Origin: Billgrantia ethanolica
Lineage (GTDB): Bacteria > Pseudomonadota > Gammaproteobacteria > Pseudomonadales > Halomonadaceae
DNA length: 64,000 nucleotides
Direction: 5' to 3'
Assembly: GCF_021404305.1 (NCBI RefSeq)
Contig: NZ_JABFTX010000003.1
Coordinates: forward strand, 668,068-732,067
Shown here: in pieces, positions 8,084-17,600 of the stretch
Layout: every line of letters starts with the position of its first letter
Position numbering within the stretch: position 1 is the first letter of the stretch
Notes under the pieces: model-generated
What the model was told of the DNA's origin: nothing
The model's input: the letters and a program-made list of their open reading frames with translations, nothing else
Database searches by the model: none
Program-made: the position numbers and the translations under genes

Positions 8084-8896
8084 ATGCAGGCGCAGTACGC
8101 CCCCGGTGCGCGGGTGGTCATAAGCGATTCCGAATGGATTATTCACCGGGCCGGCCCCATCAAAGTGGGACTGGCCGAGGTCGCGCTGTGGCTCAAATCA
8201 CTCACCGGCGGCCATAGCATGCCCTGTTTCTGCTACCAGCTCTTTAGCGGCAACAGCCTGATCGGGGCCCGAATGGAAGGGGAGATCTACCACTGCCTGC
8301 TCCCCGACCCCGGCATAGTCGTTTACAGCGATAAGGGGGCCGGGCAGTTACGCCCAGTGACGTTCAGATCGATCAAGAAGTGGAATAAGGCCTTCTGTGC
8401 CCCACTGGGCAACAACGAGCCCCGCCCCCTGAAGACACTCCGTGATGCCGTGGATCGCCTGTGGCGCGAACACATTGGGATGCTCGCCCAGGACCGGTGT
8501 CAACTCACCCAGGACACCCACGCCCTGTGGGGCCAAGGGGAGGTCGAGGAGCGACATACTAGAATACAGGCTAAGGACTACATCCGCGCTCGGGGCATCT
8601 TCAATAACAGCGCCCGCAGCGCTGCGCCCTACCGGCGCCTCAAGCTCCTGCTGGACTGCTGGTACGCGCTCTGGCAATGGCCCCTGAAGCAGGTCGATGC
8701 GCTGCCCGACCGCCAGAAAAAGCTATTCGATCTCAATACCGTGCAAGAAAGCGTGGTCCACAAGACCTATCAAGCCCCCAACGGCCCCTGGGAATCCACA
8801 GTGGAGTCCCAAACATCATTCTTCCGCGCGGATCGGGAGGAGGACTATTGGGTAGCGAGGGGGGATTTTTTGAACAACTTTACCAGAAAAAGGTGA
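8084..8896 (+). CDS. Chimeric remnant resembling DISARM DrmD N-terminus fused to part of DrmMI methyltransferase
   Basis: A 270-residue product starting at the ATG behind a strong AGGAGAGGTGGT site. Residues 1-23 (MQAQYAPGARVVISDSEWII) look like the start of SNF2-type helicases of phage-defence loci such as DrmD. From about residue 27 the sequence switches to motifs of large Eco57I-like adenine methyltransferases such as DrmMI: PIKVGLAEVALWLKSL, then GNSLIGARME, LPDPGIVVYSDK, and PYRRLKLLLDCWYALWQWPL. The catalytic NPPY region and the whole helicase core are missing. I infer an in-frame deletion joining two adjacent genes. The frame has stayed open, so a product may still be made, but it cannot be an active enzyme. 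The family match comes from remembered motifs, not a search. Confidence 0.5.
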   Translation: MQAQYAPGARVVISDSEWIIHRAGPIKVGLAEVALWLKSLTGGHSMPCFCYQLFSGNSLIGARMEGEIYHCLLPDPGIVVYSDKGAGQLRPVTFRSIKKWNKAFCAPLGNNEPRPLKTLRDAVDRLWREHIGMLAQDRCQLTQDTHALWGQGEVEERHTRIQAKDYIRARGIFNNSARSAAPYRRLKLLLDCWYALWQWPLKQVDALPDRQKKLFDLNTVQESVVHKTYQAPNGPWESTVESQTSFFRADREEDYWVARGDFLNNFTRKR

Positions 8897-8903
8897 CTTA
8901 AAA

Positions 8904-9110
8904 ATGGCAGTCCCGATTGTTTTGCCATTGCTTGTGACGGCTGGAAGATCAGTAGCTTTGCTTTTACGCAGGTGGCAAGGTGTATTAGCACTCACCGGTT
9001 TGATTTTTGCTACAGGCTTTTCATTAAATGGAATGATTGATCAGATGGGAAAAACTGCTGTGAGCTTGTGGCCTCTGTTGGCATTGGGATGTTTTTTTTT
9101 TCTTAGCTAA
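8904..9110 (+). CDS. Small two-helix membrane protein, probably frameshifted at a T10 run
   Basis: As read, 68 residues with two hydrophobic segments (about residues 5-20 and 27-45) and a third one starting near residue 55, ending abruptly after CFFFLS. The stop follows a run of ten T at 9092-9101. With nine T the frame stays open as AKEFLRAWLKVKGAQRKF and ends at 9177 in an ATGA overlap with the next gene, giving about 90 residues with a basic cytoplasmic tail. That overlap argues that the longer form is the real one, made by slippage or hidden by a mutation or sequencing error. It starts 8 bp after the upstream gene. Family not recognised. Confidence 0.55.
   Translation: MAVPIVLPLLVTAGRSVALLLRRWQGVLALTGLIFATGFSLNGMIDQMGKTAVSLWPLLALGCFFFLS
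9092..9101 (+). repeat. Homopolymer run of ten T inside a coding region
   Basis: Ten consecutive T. Runs of nine or more A or T are known sites of transcriptional slippage and frequent indels. Removing one T joins the 68-residue frame to a downstream open segment that meets the start of the next gene at 9174. Confidence 0.8.
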
Positions 9111-9173
9111 AGAATTTTTACGCGCATGGCTAAAGGTGAAAGGCGCTCAGAGAAAATTTGAAGAGGGTGAGAG

Positions 9174-9656
9174 ATGAGCTTAGATGTTACTAAGCGATCA
9201 GGGTTTGTCTTGCGCCTTTTTTCATTGGCGGCGTTTTCTTGTATGGTTCTATTTGCTGGGATCGTGGTGATTCAGAACGAGGAGTTAGGAAAGCTTATCC
9301 CTCCAAGCACAGCCAGGACGCTGTCAATATTGTTTGCCTATATAGTGGCTATGACTACCTTCAATTATGCATTGGCAGCAAAAGGTAGGAATTTCATGGG
9401 TTGGAAGAGTGAGATTTTTATCATGTCTGGGTTTGCTGTCACTTTTGTGGGTATGTTCTTGCCTCATGCCTTTCCTTCTTCTCAAGTGGTAGTGACGGAA
9501 AGTTGGATCCCTTTTTCATCTAAAGAAAACACATTCTTAAAACCCAGCTGGTTTTATGCGCCAATTTCATTTATTGCTTTACCGCTTTTTTACAAGTCCT
9601 GGAGAGAAATTAGAGATATGCCTCTATGGCAGTCAAGTAAGAAGTATAAGGGGTGA
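9174..9656 (+). CDS. Four-helix membrane protein of unknown function next to Zorya
   Basis: A 160-residue protein with hydrophobic segments at about residues 14-33, 47-66, 79-98 and 128-143, and a soluble loop around residues 100-125 (VVVTESWIPFSSKENTFLK). The ATG overlaps the probable stop of the preceding frame (ATGA) and has a GAGGGTGAG site. Base composition is AT-rich like Zorya and unlike the host DNA. No family is recognised. Position and composition suggest it arrived with the Zorya genes, but they start 300 bp further on with their own probable promoter. Confidence 0.65.
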   Translation: MSLDVTKRSGFVLRLFSLAAFSCMVLFAGIVVIQNEELGKLIPPSTARTLSILFAYIVAMTTFNYALAAKGRNFMGWKSEIFIMSGFAVTFVGMFLPHAFPSSQVVVTESWIPFSSKENTFLKPSWFYAPISFIALPLFYKSWREIRDMPLWQSSKKYKG

Positions 9657-9660
9657 TGAT

Positions 9661-9689
9661 TTGTTGGTAATTAATTTTAATACTATAAG
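9661..9689 (+). promoter_or_regulatory. Possible sigma-70 promoter for zorABCD
   Basis: TTGTTG at 9661-9666 and TATAAG at 9684-9689 are separated by 17 bases in an AT-rich stretch just after the membrane-protein gene. Transcription would give a leader of about 260 bases before zorA. Apart from this, nothing gene-like was seen between 9690 and 9959. The prediction rests on consensus match only. Confidence 0.35.
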
Positions 9690-9959
9690 GATGCGCTAAC
9701 TCGGCTAGTACGCCAAGCACCTTACCTGCTGTCAGACCTTACACCAGTTGGTACGGCAGGTCACTGCATGAAGGGGGGCTCGCAAGGATGAAGAATACTC
9801 AATCCTCAGTACTAATATGGATTTCCCGCAGCTGGCATGCTAGAGGCATAGATACAAGGGCATGGATGAGTCAGGGCGGTTCGAGAAGGGTGTCAGCAAT
9901 CCGATACTGCGCATCAATGTTGGGTGGTTTTTCATTAAAGTTATCGGGTAGTGTAAATT

Positions 9960-12002
9960 ATGATTGAGTCAGTTTCGCATCTTCTTCCCAATTTTAATGC
10001 CATGAATATATCCCGGTATCAGGAGCTTGTGGTGAGCGACTGGTTCTGGTTGGGTATGATGGCGATCATGATTATCGCTGTCTTGTCACTTTTTCACTAT
10101 TACATGAAGTATCGTAAAAGTGTCAGGTTAGTTGAAAGCTTGATAAAAGGGCAGACGCGAGAAGAGCTGGCCTGGAAGCGGCAGGAAATCCTGAAAAAGG
10201 CGCAAAAATCAGGCGTCAATGCTGGAAAGCTGTGGGAAGAATTTGACGAAAGCCTGGTTTATTCTCCTGATAAGGATAAGCTCTACAATACTTTGGATGC
10301 TGACCATTTCTTCAACGGAAGAACACTAGCCTACGGCTTGACGTCAAGCCGGTTGCTGGCAGCAACACCAACTTTTCTTACTGCGATTGGTGTTCTGGGT
10401 ACTTTTGTTGGCTTAACAATTGGCTTGAGGGGACTCCAGGTCGATGCTGATGATGTCGATACCCTCAGGGTGGGTATCGCGAGCATGATAAATGGAGCCG
10501 CTATTGCCTTTTTGACATCAGTATGGGGCATTGGGCTGAGCCTGCTACTTAATGTTATCGAAAAGCTTGTGGAAAGAAGTGCTCTGAGGCGTATCAACAA
10601 TCTCCAGCATACTATTGACTTTCTCTATCAAAGAATGCCAGCTGAGCACTCCCTTATCCATATTGCTGAGTCCAGTCAGGCAAGCAAGGAGGCACTTCAG
10701 GAACTTCACGAGCGTATTGGAGACAGGCTTCAGGAAACCGTTTCGGGGATGAGCGAGGCCATGCAGCAGGCTATTTCAGACTCGCTTAACAATGTCATGG
10801 CTCCGGCCATACAGGCCCTGGTTGATAACGCAAGCAATCAATCAAATGAGGTCCTTGAAAAGCTTGTTTCGAATTTCATGGAGGGTATGAAGACGGCAGG
10901 GAGTGAACAAACCAAGGCACTTGGAACTGCTGCTGAAGAGGTGAATCAGGCAGTAAGCTCAATGAGTACAAGGATGGACGAACTCTTCACGAAGCTAACT
11001 GAGCAGCAACAGAAAAGCGGTGAGCATGTAGAAACCACATCTCGCGAGCTATCCAAGCACCTTGACAGGCAACGCGAGACAGCCGTGGAGCAGCAGTCTG
11101 CGCTGGCGGAGAAGTTTGAATCCTTCATGGAACGCATGACAGAGTCGATGGATACACAGTTCCATCAGGCATCTGAGCTGAATGAGCAACGGAAGCGAAC
11201 ACATGAAGAAAGTCTACAGAAGATATCTGAAGGCCAGGCTGCGGCGCTTGCACGCCAGGTTGCCTTTGCAGAGGAACGGGATCAGGTGCGCGCAGCTCGG
11301 TTTGAGGAGCAGCAAAAGGCAATCGAAAAACGGTTCGGTGATCTGGTAGAAAAGCTTGTCAATGAACAACAAGAGTTGATGCGACAGGTTGGTGAGGCAT
11401 CCAGAAGTGCCAACCAGCACTTGACAAGCATATCATCCCAATACGAAAAGCTCTCTACTTCGCTAAGTGAGGTGGCGAGTTCTGCCGAACGTAGTAGTCA
11501 GAACATGGCAAATAGTTCTACCCAGCTAGGAACCTTGTCGGCCAATCTTCACAAGGCCACAGTGCTTCTTGATGAAAGAGTCAGTTCCGTCACGGAAAGT
11601 TTGGAGAAAGTGTCAACCAAGAATAGTGAAGTGCTAACCGGTATCTCCGAGCACGCGCGGACGCTTGCGAGCATGCAGGAGACGATCAGCGACGCTGCGC
11701 GTCAGCTTGATTCTGCTGCTAAATTTGCTAATGAAGGTTTCAGCGAGCTTGGGAACCGTAATGAAGAATTTATCAGTAAGTTGCGTGATGAATTTACGCA
11801 GCTGGGTGATTCACTGAGTGAGCAGGTAGAAAACATTGAGAAGCAAGCTGAAGCGTGGCTTAAGGCATATAGCCAGGAGGTTCGCGAGCAAGTTTCGGAG
11901 AGAATGGAAGCCTGGAATACCAACACGCTATCGTTTGCCGATCAGATGAAGAGGACCGTCACAGCAATAAGTGGTGTTGTGGATGACCTGGAGCGTCGCT
12001 AA
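9960..12002 (+). CDS. zorA: Zorya anti-phage system, MotA-like channel subunit ZorA
   Basis: A 680-residue protein with membrane segments at about residues 27-49, 133-155 and 171-200. The last two carry the MotA/TolQ/ExbB-type pore region (TFLTAIGVLGTFVGLTIGL and MINGAAIAFLTSVWGIGLSL). Residues 215-680 form a very long coiled-coil tail, as in ZorA, where it projects into the cytoplasm and is thought to transmit the phage-infection signal to the effectors. With ZorB it forms a proton-driven inner-membrane motor. The stop shares one base with the ATG of zorB. The start at 9960 has a weak ribosome site; an ATG at 10002 (MNISRYQEL) is an alternative that keeps all membrane segments. Confidence 0.93.
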   Translation: MIESVSHLLPNFNAMNISRYQELVVSDWFWLGMMAIMIIAVLSLFHYYMKYRKSVRLVESLIKGQTREELAWKRQEILKKAQKSGVNAGKLWEEFDESLVYSPDKDKLYNTLDADHFFNGRTLAYGLTSSRLLAATPTFLTAIGVLGTFVGLTIGLRGLQVDADDVDTLRVGIASMINGAAIAFLTSVWGIGLSLLLNVIEKLVERSALRRINNLQHTIDFLYQRMPAEHSLIHIAESSQASKEALQELHERIGDRLQETVSGMSEAMQQAISDSLNNVMAPAIQALVDNASNQSNEVLEKLVSNFMEGMKTAGSEQTKALGTAAEEVNQAVSSMSTRMDELFTKLTEQQQKSGEHVETTSRELSKHLDRQRETAVEQQSALAEKFESFMERMTESMDTQFHQASELNEQRKRTHEESLQKISEGQAAALARQVAFAEERDQVRAARFEEQQKAIEKRFGDLVEKLVNEQQELMRQVGEASRSANQHLTSISSQYEKLSTSLSEVASSAERSSQNMANSSTQLGTLSANLHKATVLLDERVSSVTESLEKVSTKNSEVLTGISEHARTLASMQETISDAARQLDSAAKFANEGFSELGNRNEEFISKLRDEFTQLGDSLSEQVENIEKQAEAWLKAYSQEVREQVSERMEAWNTNTLSFADQMKRTVTAISGVVDDLERR

Positions 12003-12766
12003 TGAGTTTTTATAGGCGTGGAAAGCCCCAGGTAGACGAAGAGAATCCATATTGGATGTCTTTTTCAGATATCATGTCGGTGCTGCTAATAATTTTCATT
12101 CTGGCGTCAGTCGTGCTTATTGTGCAGCTAATGGAGATCAGGGAGCAGTTGGAGGAGCAGCAGCAAGAGTTTACTGAAGAAATTCAAATGCTGCGACAAG
12201 CTGAAGAAGTGAGAAGAACGATATTGCATGAAGCAGCCGAGGAGCTGCAGCGTAGGGGAATACGTGTTTCGGTCAGCGAGAACGACACAGTACTGAGTAT
12301 ACCGAATGATATTCTCGGCTTTGAGACAGCTGAATTTGATCTTGGACCCCAGTATCAGGACACAGCGACTCAAATTGGAAATGTTCTTGCGGACGTAATA
12401 CTTCAAGGTGACCGGGTGGAATATTTAGATACCATTTTTGTTGAAGGTCATACCGACAATCGACCGTATCAGGGAATGATGGGCAAGGGGAACTGGGGGC
12501 TTTCGGCTTTCCGTGCCATTTCCCTGTGGCAGCACTGGTTAGAGGTTCTACCAGAGGGGCGGCGGCTGGATAGCTTGATAAATCAGGACGGGCAGCCGAT
12601 ATTTTCTGTCAGTGGGTATGCTGAAACACGGCCTGTTACAGAATTCCAAGACACCGAAGCAGAGCTCAGAGCTAACCGGCGAATTGATATAAGGTTTACC
12701 ATCCGTCGTCCCACGGTGGAAGATTATCGGGCAGTTCAAGATGCATTTGTAGGTGATACACAGTGA
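12002..12766 (+). CDS. zorB: Zorya anti-phage system, MotB/OmpA-like subunit ZorB
   Basis: A 254-residue protein with a single membrane helix (residues 24-43) that begins right after Asp23 in FSDIMSVLL, the proton-carrying acid of MotB-like stators. A charged coiled-coil (45-85) leads to a C-terminal OmpA/MotB peptidoglycan-binding domain with VEGHTDNRP at 147-155 and NWGLSAFRAISLW at 164-176. It anchors the ZorA motor to the cell wall. Its stop overlaps the start of zorC by 4 bp. Confidence 0.93.
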   Translation: MSFYRRGKPQVDEENPYWMSFSDIMSVLLIIFILASVVLIVQLMEIREQLEEQQQEFTEEIQMLRQAEEVRRTILHEAAEELQRRGIRVSVSENDTVLSIPNDILGFETAEFDLGPQYQDTATQIGNVLADVILQGDRVEYLDTIFVEGHTDNRPYQGMMGKGNWGLSAFRAISLWQHWLEVLPEGRRLDSLINQDGQPIFSVSGYAETRPVTEFQDTEAELRANRRIDIRFTIRRPTVEDYRAVQDAFVGDTQ

Positions 12767-14601
12767 TATTGCCCCCTCTCGAGCTTGTCAAAATAAGCTG
12801 GAATTCTTTGTCTCTTGAACCATGGGTCGAGCTTACTGAATCGACAAGAAAGGTTCAGGCAGATGTAGGCCGGGGCGATGCCTACCTCAAGGCTGAAGAG
12901 AAGCTGCTAGATGTGATAAGGAGTCGAAACTTTGGGGTGTTACCGGCTCTGCTCCAGAAAAGGGTAGCCGTTCGGGCCCTGACCCAACTGTGGCTTGATG
13001 ACCCAGACGTGCTAAAGAGGCTGATGAGCCCCAAGCTACTTGAAATCATTGTTGACGCTCAACAACCCAGGCTAGGCAGGGTGCCGCTTCTCAATATGAT
13101 CCAGCTCTACTTTAATGAGTTTGATAATCTGGATCGTATTTCTGGGGAAAATGATAGCGCCTTGAGAGAGGCCTTTGAGAGTATGCTTGTTCATCAGATA
13201 GAAAAAGTAAAGATCCCTGATGAGGAGTTGGTTGCTGACGATCTTGTCTCAATCGTCCAGCAACAGGGAAACTGGATTCTAAAGATTGACGGGCCGGCAC
13301 AGCTTGTCAAGTTTTCCATTAAAAATGATATAACGCTGGAGGAGGCATTATATAAGTTTGGCTTGAAGGGGTTTGATAGCGGTCGATATGCTGATGTCTG
13401 TCGTGCTCATTACTATATAGAAACACTTCACGAGATAGATGAGCAAGAGTGGTCTCCTATCTTCGATGAGCTGTTGCACCACGATGTCTCCAAGGCTCCA
13501 TATGGTAGTCAAGGAAAAAGAGTAGGCCATGCTGCGCTAGAGGTGCTGATTGACCGTGCCACGGAGGCTAGTGAAGCCTGGCAGGATTTCATGCTGAGCT
13601 TAGCCGGCGACCCTCGTGTCTCAAGCAGGGTCAAGAGCTATCGGGAGTGGTGGGCACCCCTTGGTGAGCAAAGGGTAGAAAAGGTGCGGGGTTGGTTTTC
13701 CAAGCAGGACCTACGCCTCTTTCTTCAGGCGCTTGAGCAATATGGTGAAGCTACAGACAACACTGAGCTGAAGAGGATGTTCCCTGCCCGAAAAACCTTC
13801 TTGGAAGGGCTTTTTCGTCTCAAGTTGATCAAGAGTACCAGGCTGATGCTTGGAAGCAAGGCCGAGTATTCAGTCAGAAACATTTTAAAGAATGAGTTGA
13901 AGGTAAATTACATAAAGTTAGATGGGCAGCTTTCCGACAAAGCAATTATCTATCTGGACTGTGGGGATTTCCACTTGATTGAAGGCTCGCATAGCTTCAA
14001 GCTTTGGGTATATCTGGCTCCGCCAAGCCGTAAGTATGTGGGCTATGAAGTGACGAGCCTGTCCCACTTTGATTTAACAAATATGGTGCCTGCTTCTTAC
14101 AAGAAAGACTACCCTAGTCTCGAGTATACAGCCGTTGTTCATAGTCCTTCGGCTTGGCAGAATAAAGTGTTTAATTTTTTGGCGGAAAATGGAATCAGCT
14201 TGGATGTAGAGTCCCTCCTAAGCAGAGAGGATTACAGAAGGTATGTTGCTCGGTTTGGGCTTCCTGTAGTGATGCCGGCAAAAAGGTATGTAGCACGGTC
14301 ATCTCGTGAAGCTTCCAGTGATGATGGTGCTGATCAAAAAGAAAACCATTTAAACGTCGGTCGCTCTAATAGTGTGCTTTCACCGTTGGCTATTCAGATA
14401 TTGCTCTATCTTCATAGGCGCCCTGATAGCAAGGCAAGGGATATTTCCAGGCATTTGGGTCTTCCTTTAAAAGCTATCAACCATGTACTTCATTCGGACT
14501 TGCAAGGGTACTGCATACAAGCCTCCAACTTCAACTGGATCAACTCGGGCGAAGGCGAGAGGGTGCTGAAAAATAGCGGGGTGATGGGTGATGAAAAATA
14601 G
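12763..14601 (+). CDS. zorC: Zorya anti-phage system, EH-signature protein ZorC
   Basis: A 612-residue soluble protein between zorB and zorD, the position of ZorC in type I Zorya. It carries the region named EH_Signature for its conserved Glu and His residues (for example FSKQDLRLFLQALEQYGE and AEYSVRNILKNELKVNYIKL in the middle). A C-terminal winged-helix-like segment (ILLYLHRRPDSKARDISRHLGLPLKAINHVL, in the last 70 residues) fits the proposed DNA-binding role. It starts GTG-like at 12763 inside the end of zorB and overlaps zorD by 14 bp, so translation is coupled. Confidence 0.88.
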   Translation: MILPPLELVKISWNSLSLEPWVELTESTRKVQADVGRGDAYLKAEEKLLDVIRSRNFGVLPALLQKRVAVRALTQLWLDDPDVLKRLMSPKLLEIIVDAQQPRLGRVPLLNMIQLYFNEFDNLDRISGENDSALREAFESMLVHQIEKVKIPDEELVADDLVSIVQQQGNWILKIDGPAQLVKFSIKNDITLEEALYKFGLKGFDSGRYADVCRAHYYIETLHEIDEQEWSPIFDELLHHDVSKAPYGSQGKRVGHAALEVLIDRATEASEAWQDFMLSLAGDPRVSSRVKSYREWWAPLGEQRVEKVRGWFSKQDLRLFLQALEQYGEATDNTELKRMFPARKTFLEGLFRLKLIKSTRLMLGSKAEYSVRNILKNELKVNYIKLDGQLSDKAIIYLDCGDFHLIEGSHSFKLWVYLAPPSRKYVGYEVTSLSHFDLTNMVPASYKKDYPSLEYTAVVHSPSAWQNKVFNFLAENGISLDVESLLSREDYRRYVARFGLPVVMPAKRYVARSSREASSDDGADQKENHLNVGRSNSVLSPLAIQILLYLHRRPDSKARDISRHLGLPLKAINHVLHSDLQGYCIQASNFNWINSGEGERVLKNSGVMGDEK

Positions 14602-17600
14602 GCTTACTGAAATCATCAAGAGGATTCTTCCTGATGCTGATGGCCGTCAAGGCGGTCCAGAAGACTTTGAGGTTAGGTTTGATTCCGATGGTGTCAAGCT
14701 ATACCTTGAAAAATCGGAGTTTGACAGATTCCTTTCCGGTGAAGGCGCGCCCAACGTTAACCTGCAGGGCGTTGTGCTACGTATGCTTGAAGAGCAGGGG
14801 TTGGCCTCGCGTTTTCCTAATGGCTTCAGCCTCGAGGCGAGTGTGGCTGCCTCTCTTGATAATGAACAGGCAGAAATTCTGGGACTACCACCTCGTTTTT
14901 CTGGTGAGTTCAAGGTTTCCATTAATGGGCACTCGAACAGCAAGTCTTTCTCTGTAAAGATATTTCCAGAGCATGGTGGTGGTCAGGTGCGTTGCAGTAT
15001 AAAAGGCGCGTTGATGGAAATAGGGTCTGCTAATCGCTTTCTTCTGGATCAGCCACAGCTGCAAGCCTTTCAGGCTGTGGAGAGGCACTCACAGCTCCCC
15101 GAAGCATTGAAGACAAGCAGTGAGAACCTTTTGCTTCTGGCAACGTTGCAACTGTCAAAGCGCAGTGGCATGAATATTGATCTTAGCCACTTTGAAAGAA
15201 TCAATGTGGAAACCGCCGAAGATGTCGGTGTTATTGCAAAGCAGTTGCCCGATGGCAGTCTGGAGCTTTTCCCCAGTGTAGGTGATGGTTATGGGCTTGA
15301 TGAGATAGAGGGGCGATTAGGACAGCTGGATCTGGATGATCGTGGTGGCGTAATTAGAATAAAAAATAATATTATAATACTTGACGAGAAGAAAATGAGT
15401 GCTGTCAAGGAGGTCATGAATAATCGGCGAATTCCCGCAGATAGTGTTGCCGATTTTATAAAATCTCCCTCTGCCTTTCTTGATGCTTCCCTTGTTAATC
15501 TGGACCTCGGCTTCTCCGTTCGTGTGCTTGGTATAGGAAAGATAAAGCACATGGACTTTGGAGGTTTGGGTCAAGGTGATAGCGACTGGTTCGGTGTCGA
15601 AAGCTCGGCTTCACCACCTGAAATCATAAACAAATTAGTTAAAAGCCATGAGGAGCTTGCTGAACTTCAGGATAAAATTGATTCGGCTTACTCGCAGGGA
15701 GCACAGACAGTTGTTTTTCAGGGAGAGAGCATCGATATATCCGACTCGGGTAATGTGCAGAGTATTCTTGCAAATATAGTTAGTTCACTTGAGAAGCCAG
15801 AAGGGACAATAGCTGCTACTGAAGAATCTGCCGAGAAAAGTGATACCCAGGTTGGTGTCATTGTAAAAGATGCTGATGATATAGGCGAGGAATTATTAGC
15901 CAAGATCAATAGCCACAACCTGCAGATTCAGCCTGACTGGGAGGCTTATGCCAGACAACCCTTCCCCCATCAGGCGGAGGGTGTGAACTGGATGCTGCGG
16001 CTGGTTGAGTTAAGCGCTCTTGACGATAGTGAAAACTTTGAGCGCATTCAAGGCGGACTTCTAGCCGATGACATGGGCCTGGGTAAGACATACATGTCAC
16101 TTGTCGCCATCAATGAGTATCTTTCTCATAGGAAACATACTGGACTTACAGAAAAACCCATCCTGATCGTTGCCCCTCTTAGCCTGTTGGAGAATTGGGA
16201 GCAGGAGGTTTCGCTGACTTACAAGAGCATTCCTTTCAAGGATGTCAAGGTCTTGCAGGCTGGAAGAGACCTGGCCGAATTCAAGAAAAAGGGAGAGAAG
16301 CGAGAATCTGTACAGGCGTCTGGCCTTCTGGACGATGAGGGGCAGATGGATAAGGACAAGATTCGCTTTGCACTCCATGTGGGCCCCGACGCAGGCTTGA
16401 AGAGGCTGGATATAAATAGACGCTTGGTTATTACCACCTATCAAACACTTCGAGACTATCAGCTCTCTCTCTGTCTCGTTGACTGGGGTATGGTGATATT
16501 TGACGAGGCACAAAACCTGAAAAATCCTAATACTTTGCAGACCCATGCGGCAAAAGGCCTCAATAGCGACATCAAGATATTGGCGACTGGCACGCCTGTG
16601 GAAAACTCCCTCGGTGATTTCTGGTGCCTTATGGATACCGCTCAGCCTGGACTTCTGGGCGACTGGGTGTATTTCAGAGACCGCTGGGTAACTCCGATAC
16701 TTCGGGCCAGTGAAGATGAGAGGAATTCTGTTCGTGAGTCTGTTGGGCAGGATTTACGCAGAGCTGCTGGTTCGTTCATGCTGCGTCGTATCAAGGAAGA
16801 TCAGCTAAAAGCCCTGCCTCCGAAGAGCATTCTTAGTGGTGTTCCCACTGCCACCCATGGCGCCTCCTATAACCCAAAGCTGTCTTCCTCCATGAATGGT
16901 TACCAGCTCTTGGCTTATAATGAGGCGATTGAAATGTATCGAAAGCGTCGAGCTGAAGAAGAAGATGTTCGTGGCTTTGCTCTGTCGACGCTTCAGAACC
17001 TGAGGGCGATATCTCTTCATCCGCGTGCTAATGAGCCTCTGAAGTCTCTTGTTTCTGATCCTGACTCATATCGAAAGATTATGCTGGAATCGGCAAAAAT
17101 GAGTGTGATGCTGGATATTCTTGATGAAATTAAAGCCGCGCGTGAGAAAGTTATAGTATTCATTCTTTCAAAAAATGTACAACGCTTCATGAAGGTCTGG
17201 CTCGATAGAATTTATGGGCTTGACGTTAATGTCATCAATGGAGATACATCTGCGGTAGAAAAGAAAAGTGATAGTCTGACAAGGAAGGGGCTGATAGAGC
17301 AATTCGAATCCGTTGAAGGATTTAATATCATCATCATGTCGCCTGTCGCTGCGGGAGTTGGCCTGACAGTCGTGGGTGCTAACCACGTCATTCATCTGGA
17401 GCGTCACTGGAACCCGGCCAAGGAGGCACAGGCTACTGACAGGGTTTACCGTATCGGGCAGAAGAGGGCTGTCTCTATTCATATACCAACTGCCTTGCAC
17501 CCTGAATTTGATTCATTTGACGTCCATCTCGACAGGCTGCTTAGTGGTAAACTACTCTTGAAGGATGCAGTTGTCACTACAGACGTGGTCAGTGAGAGTG

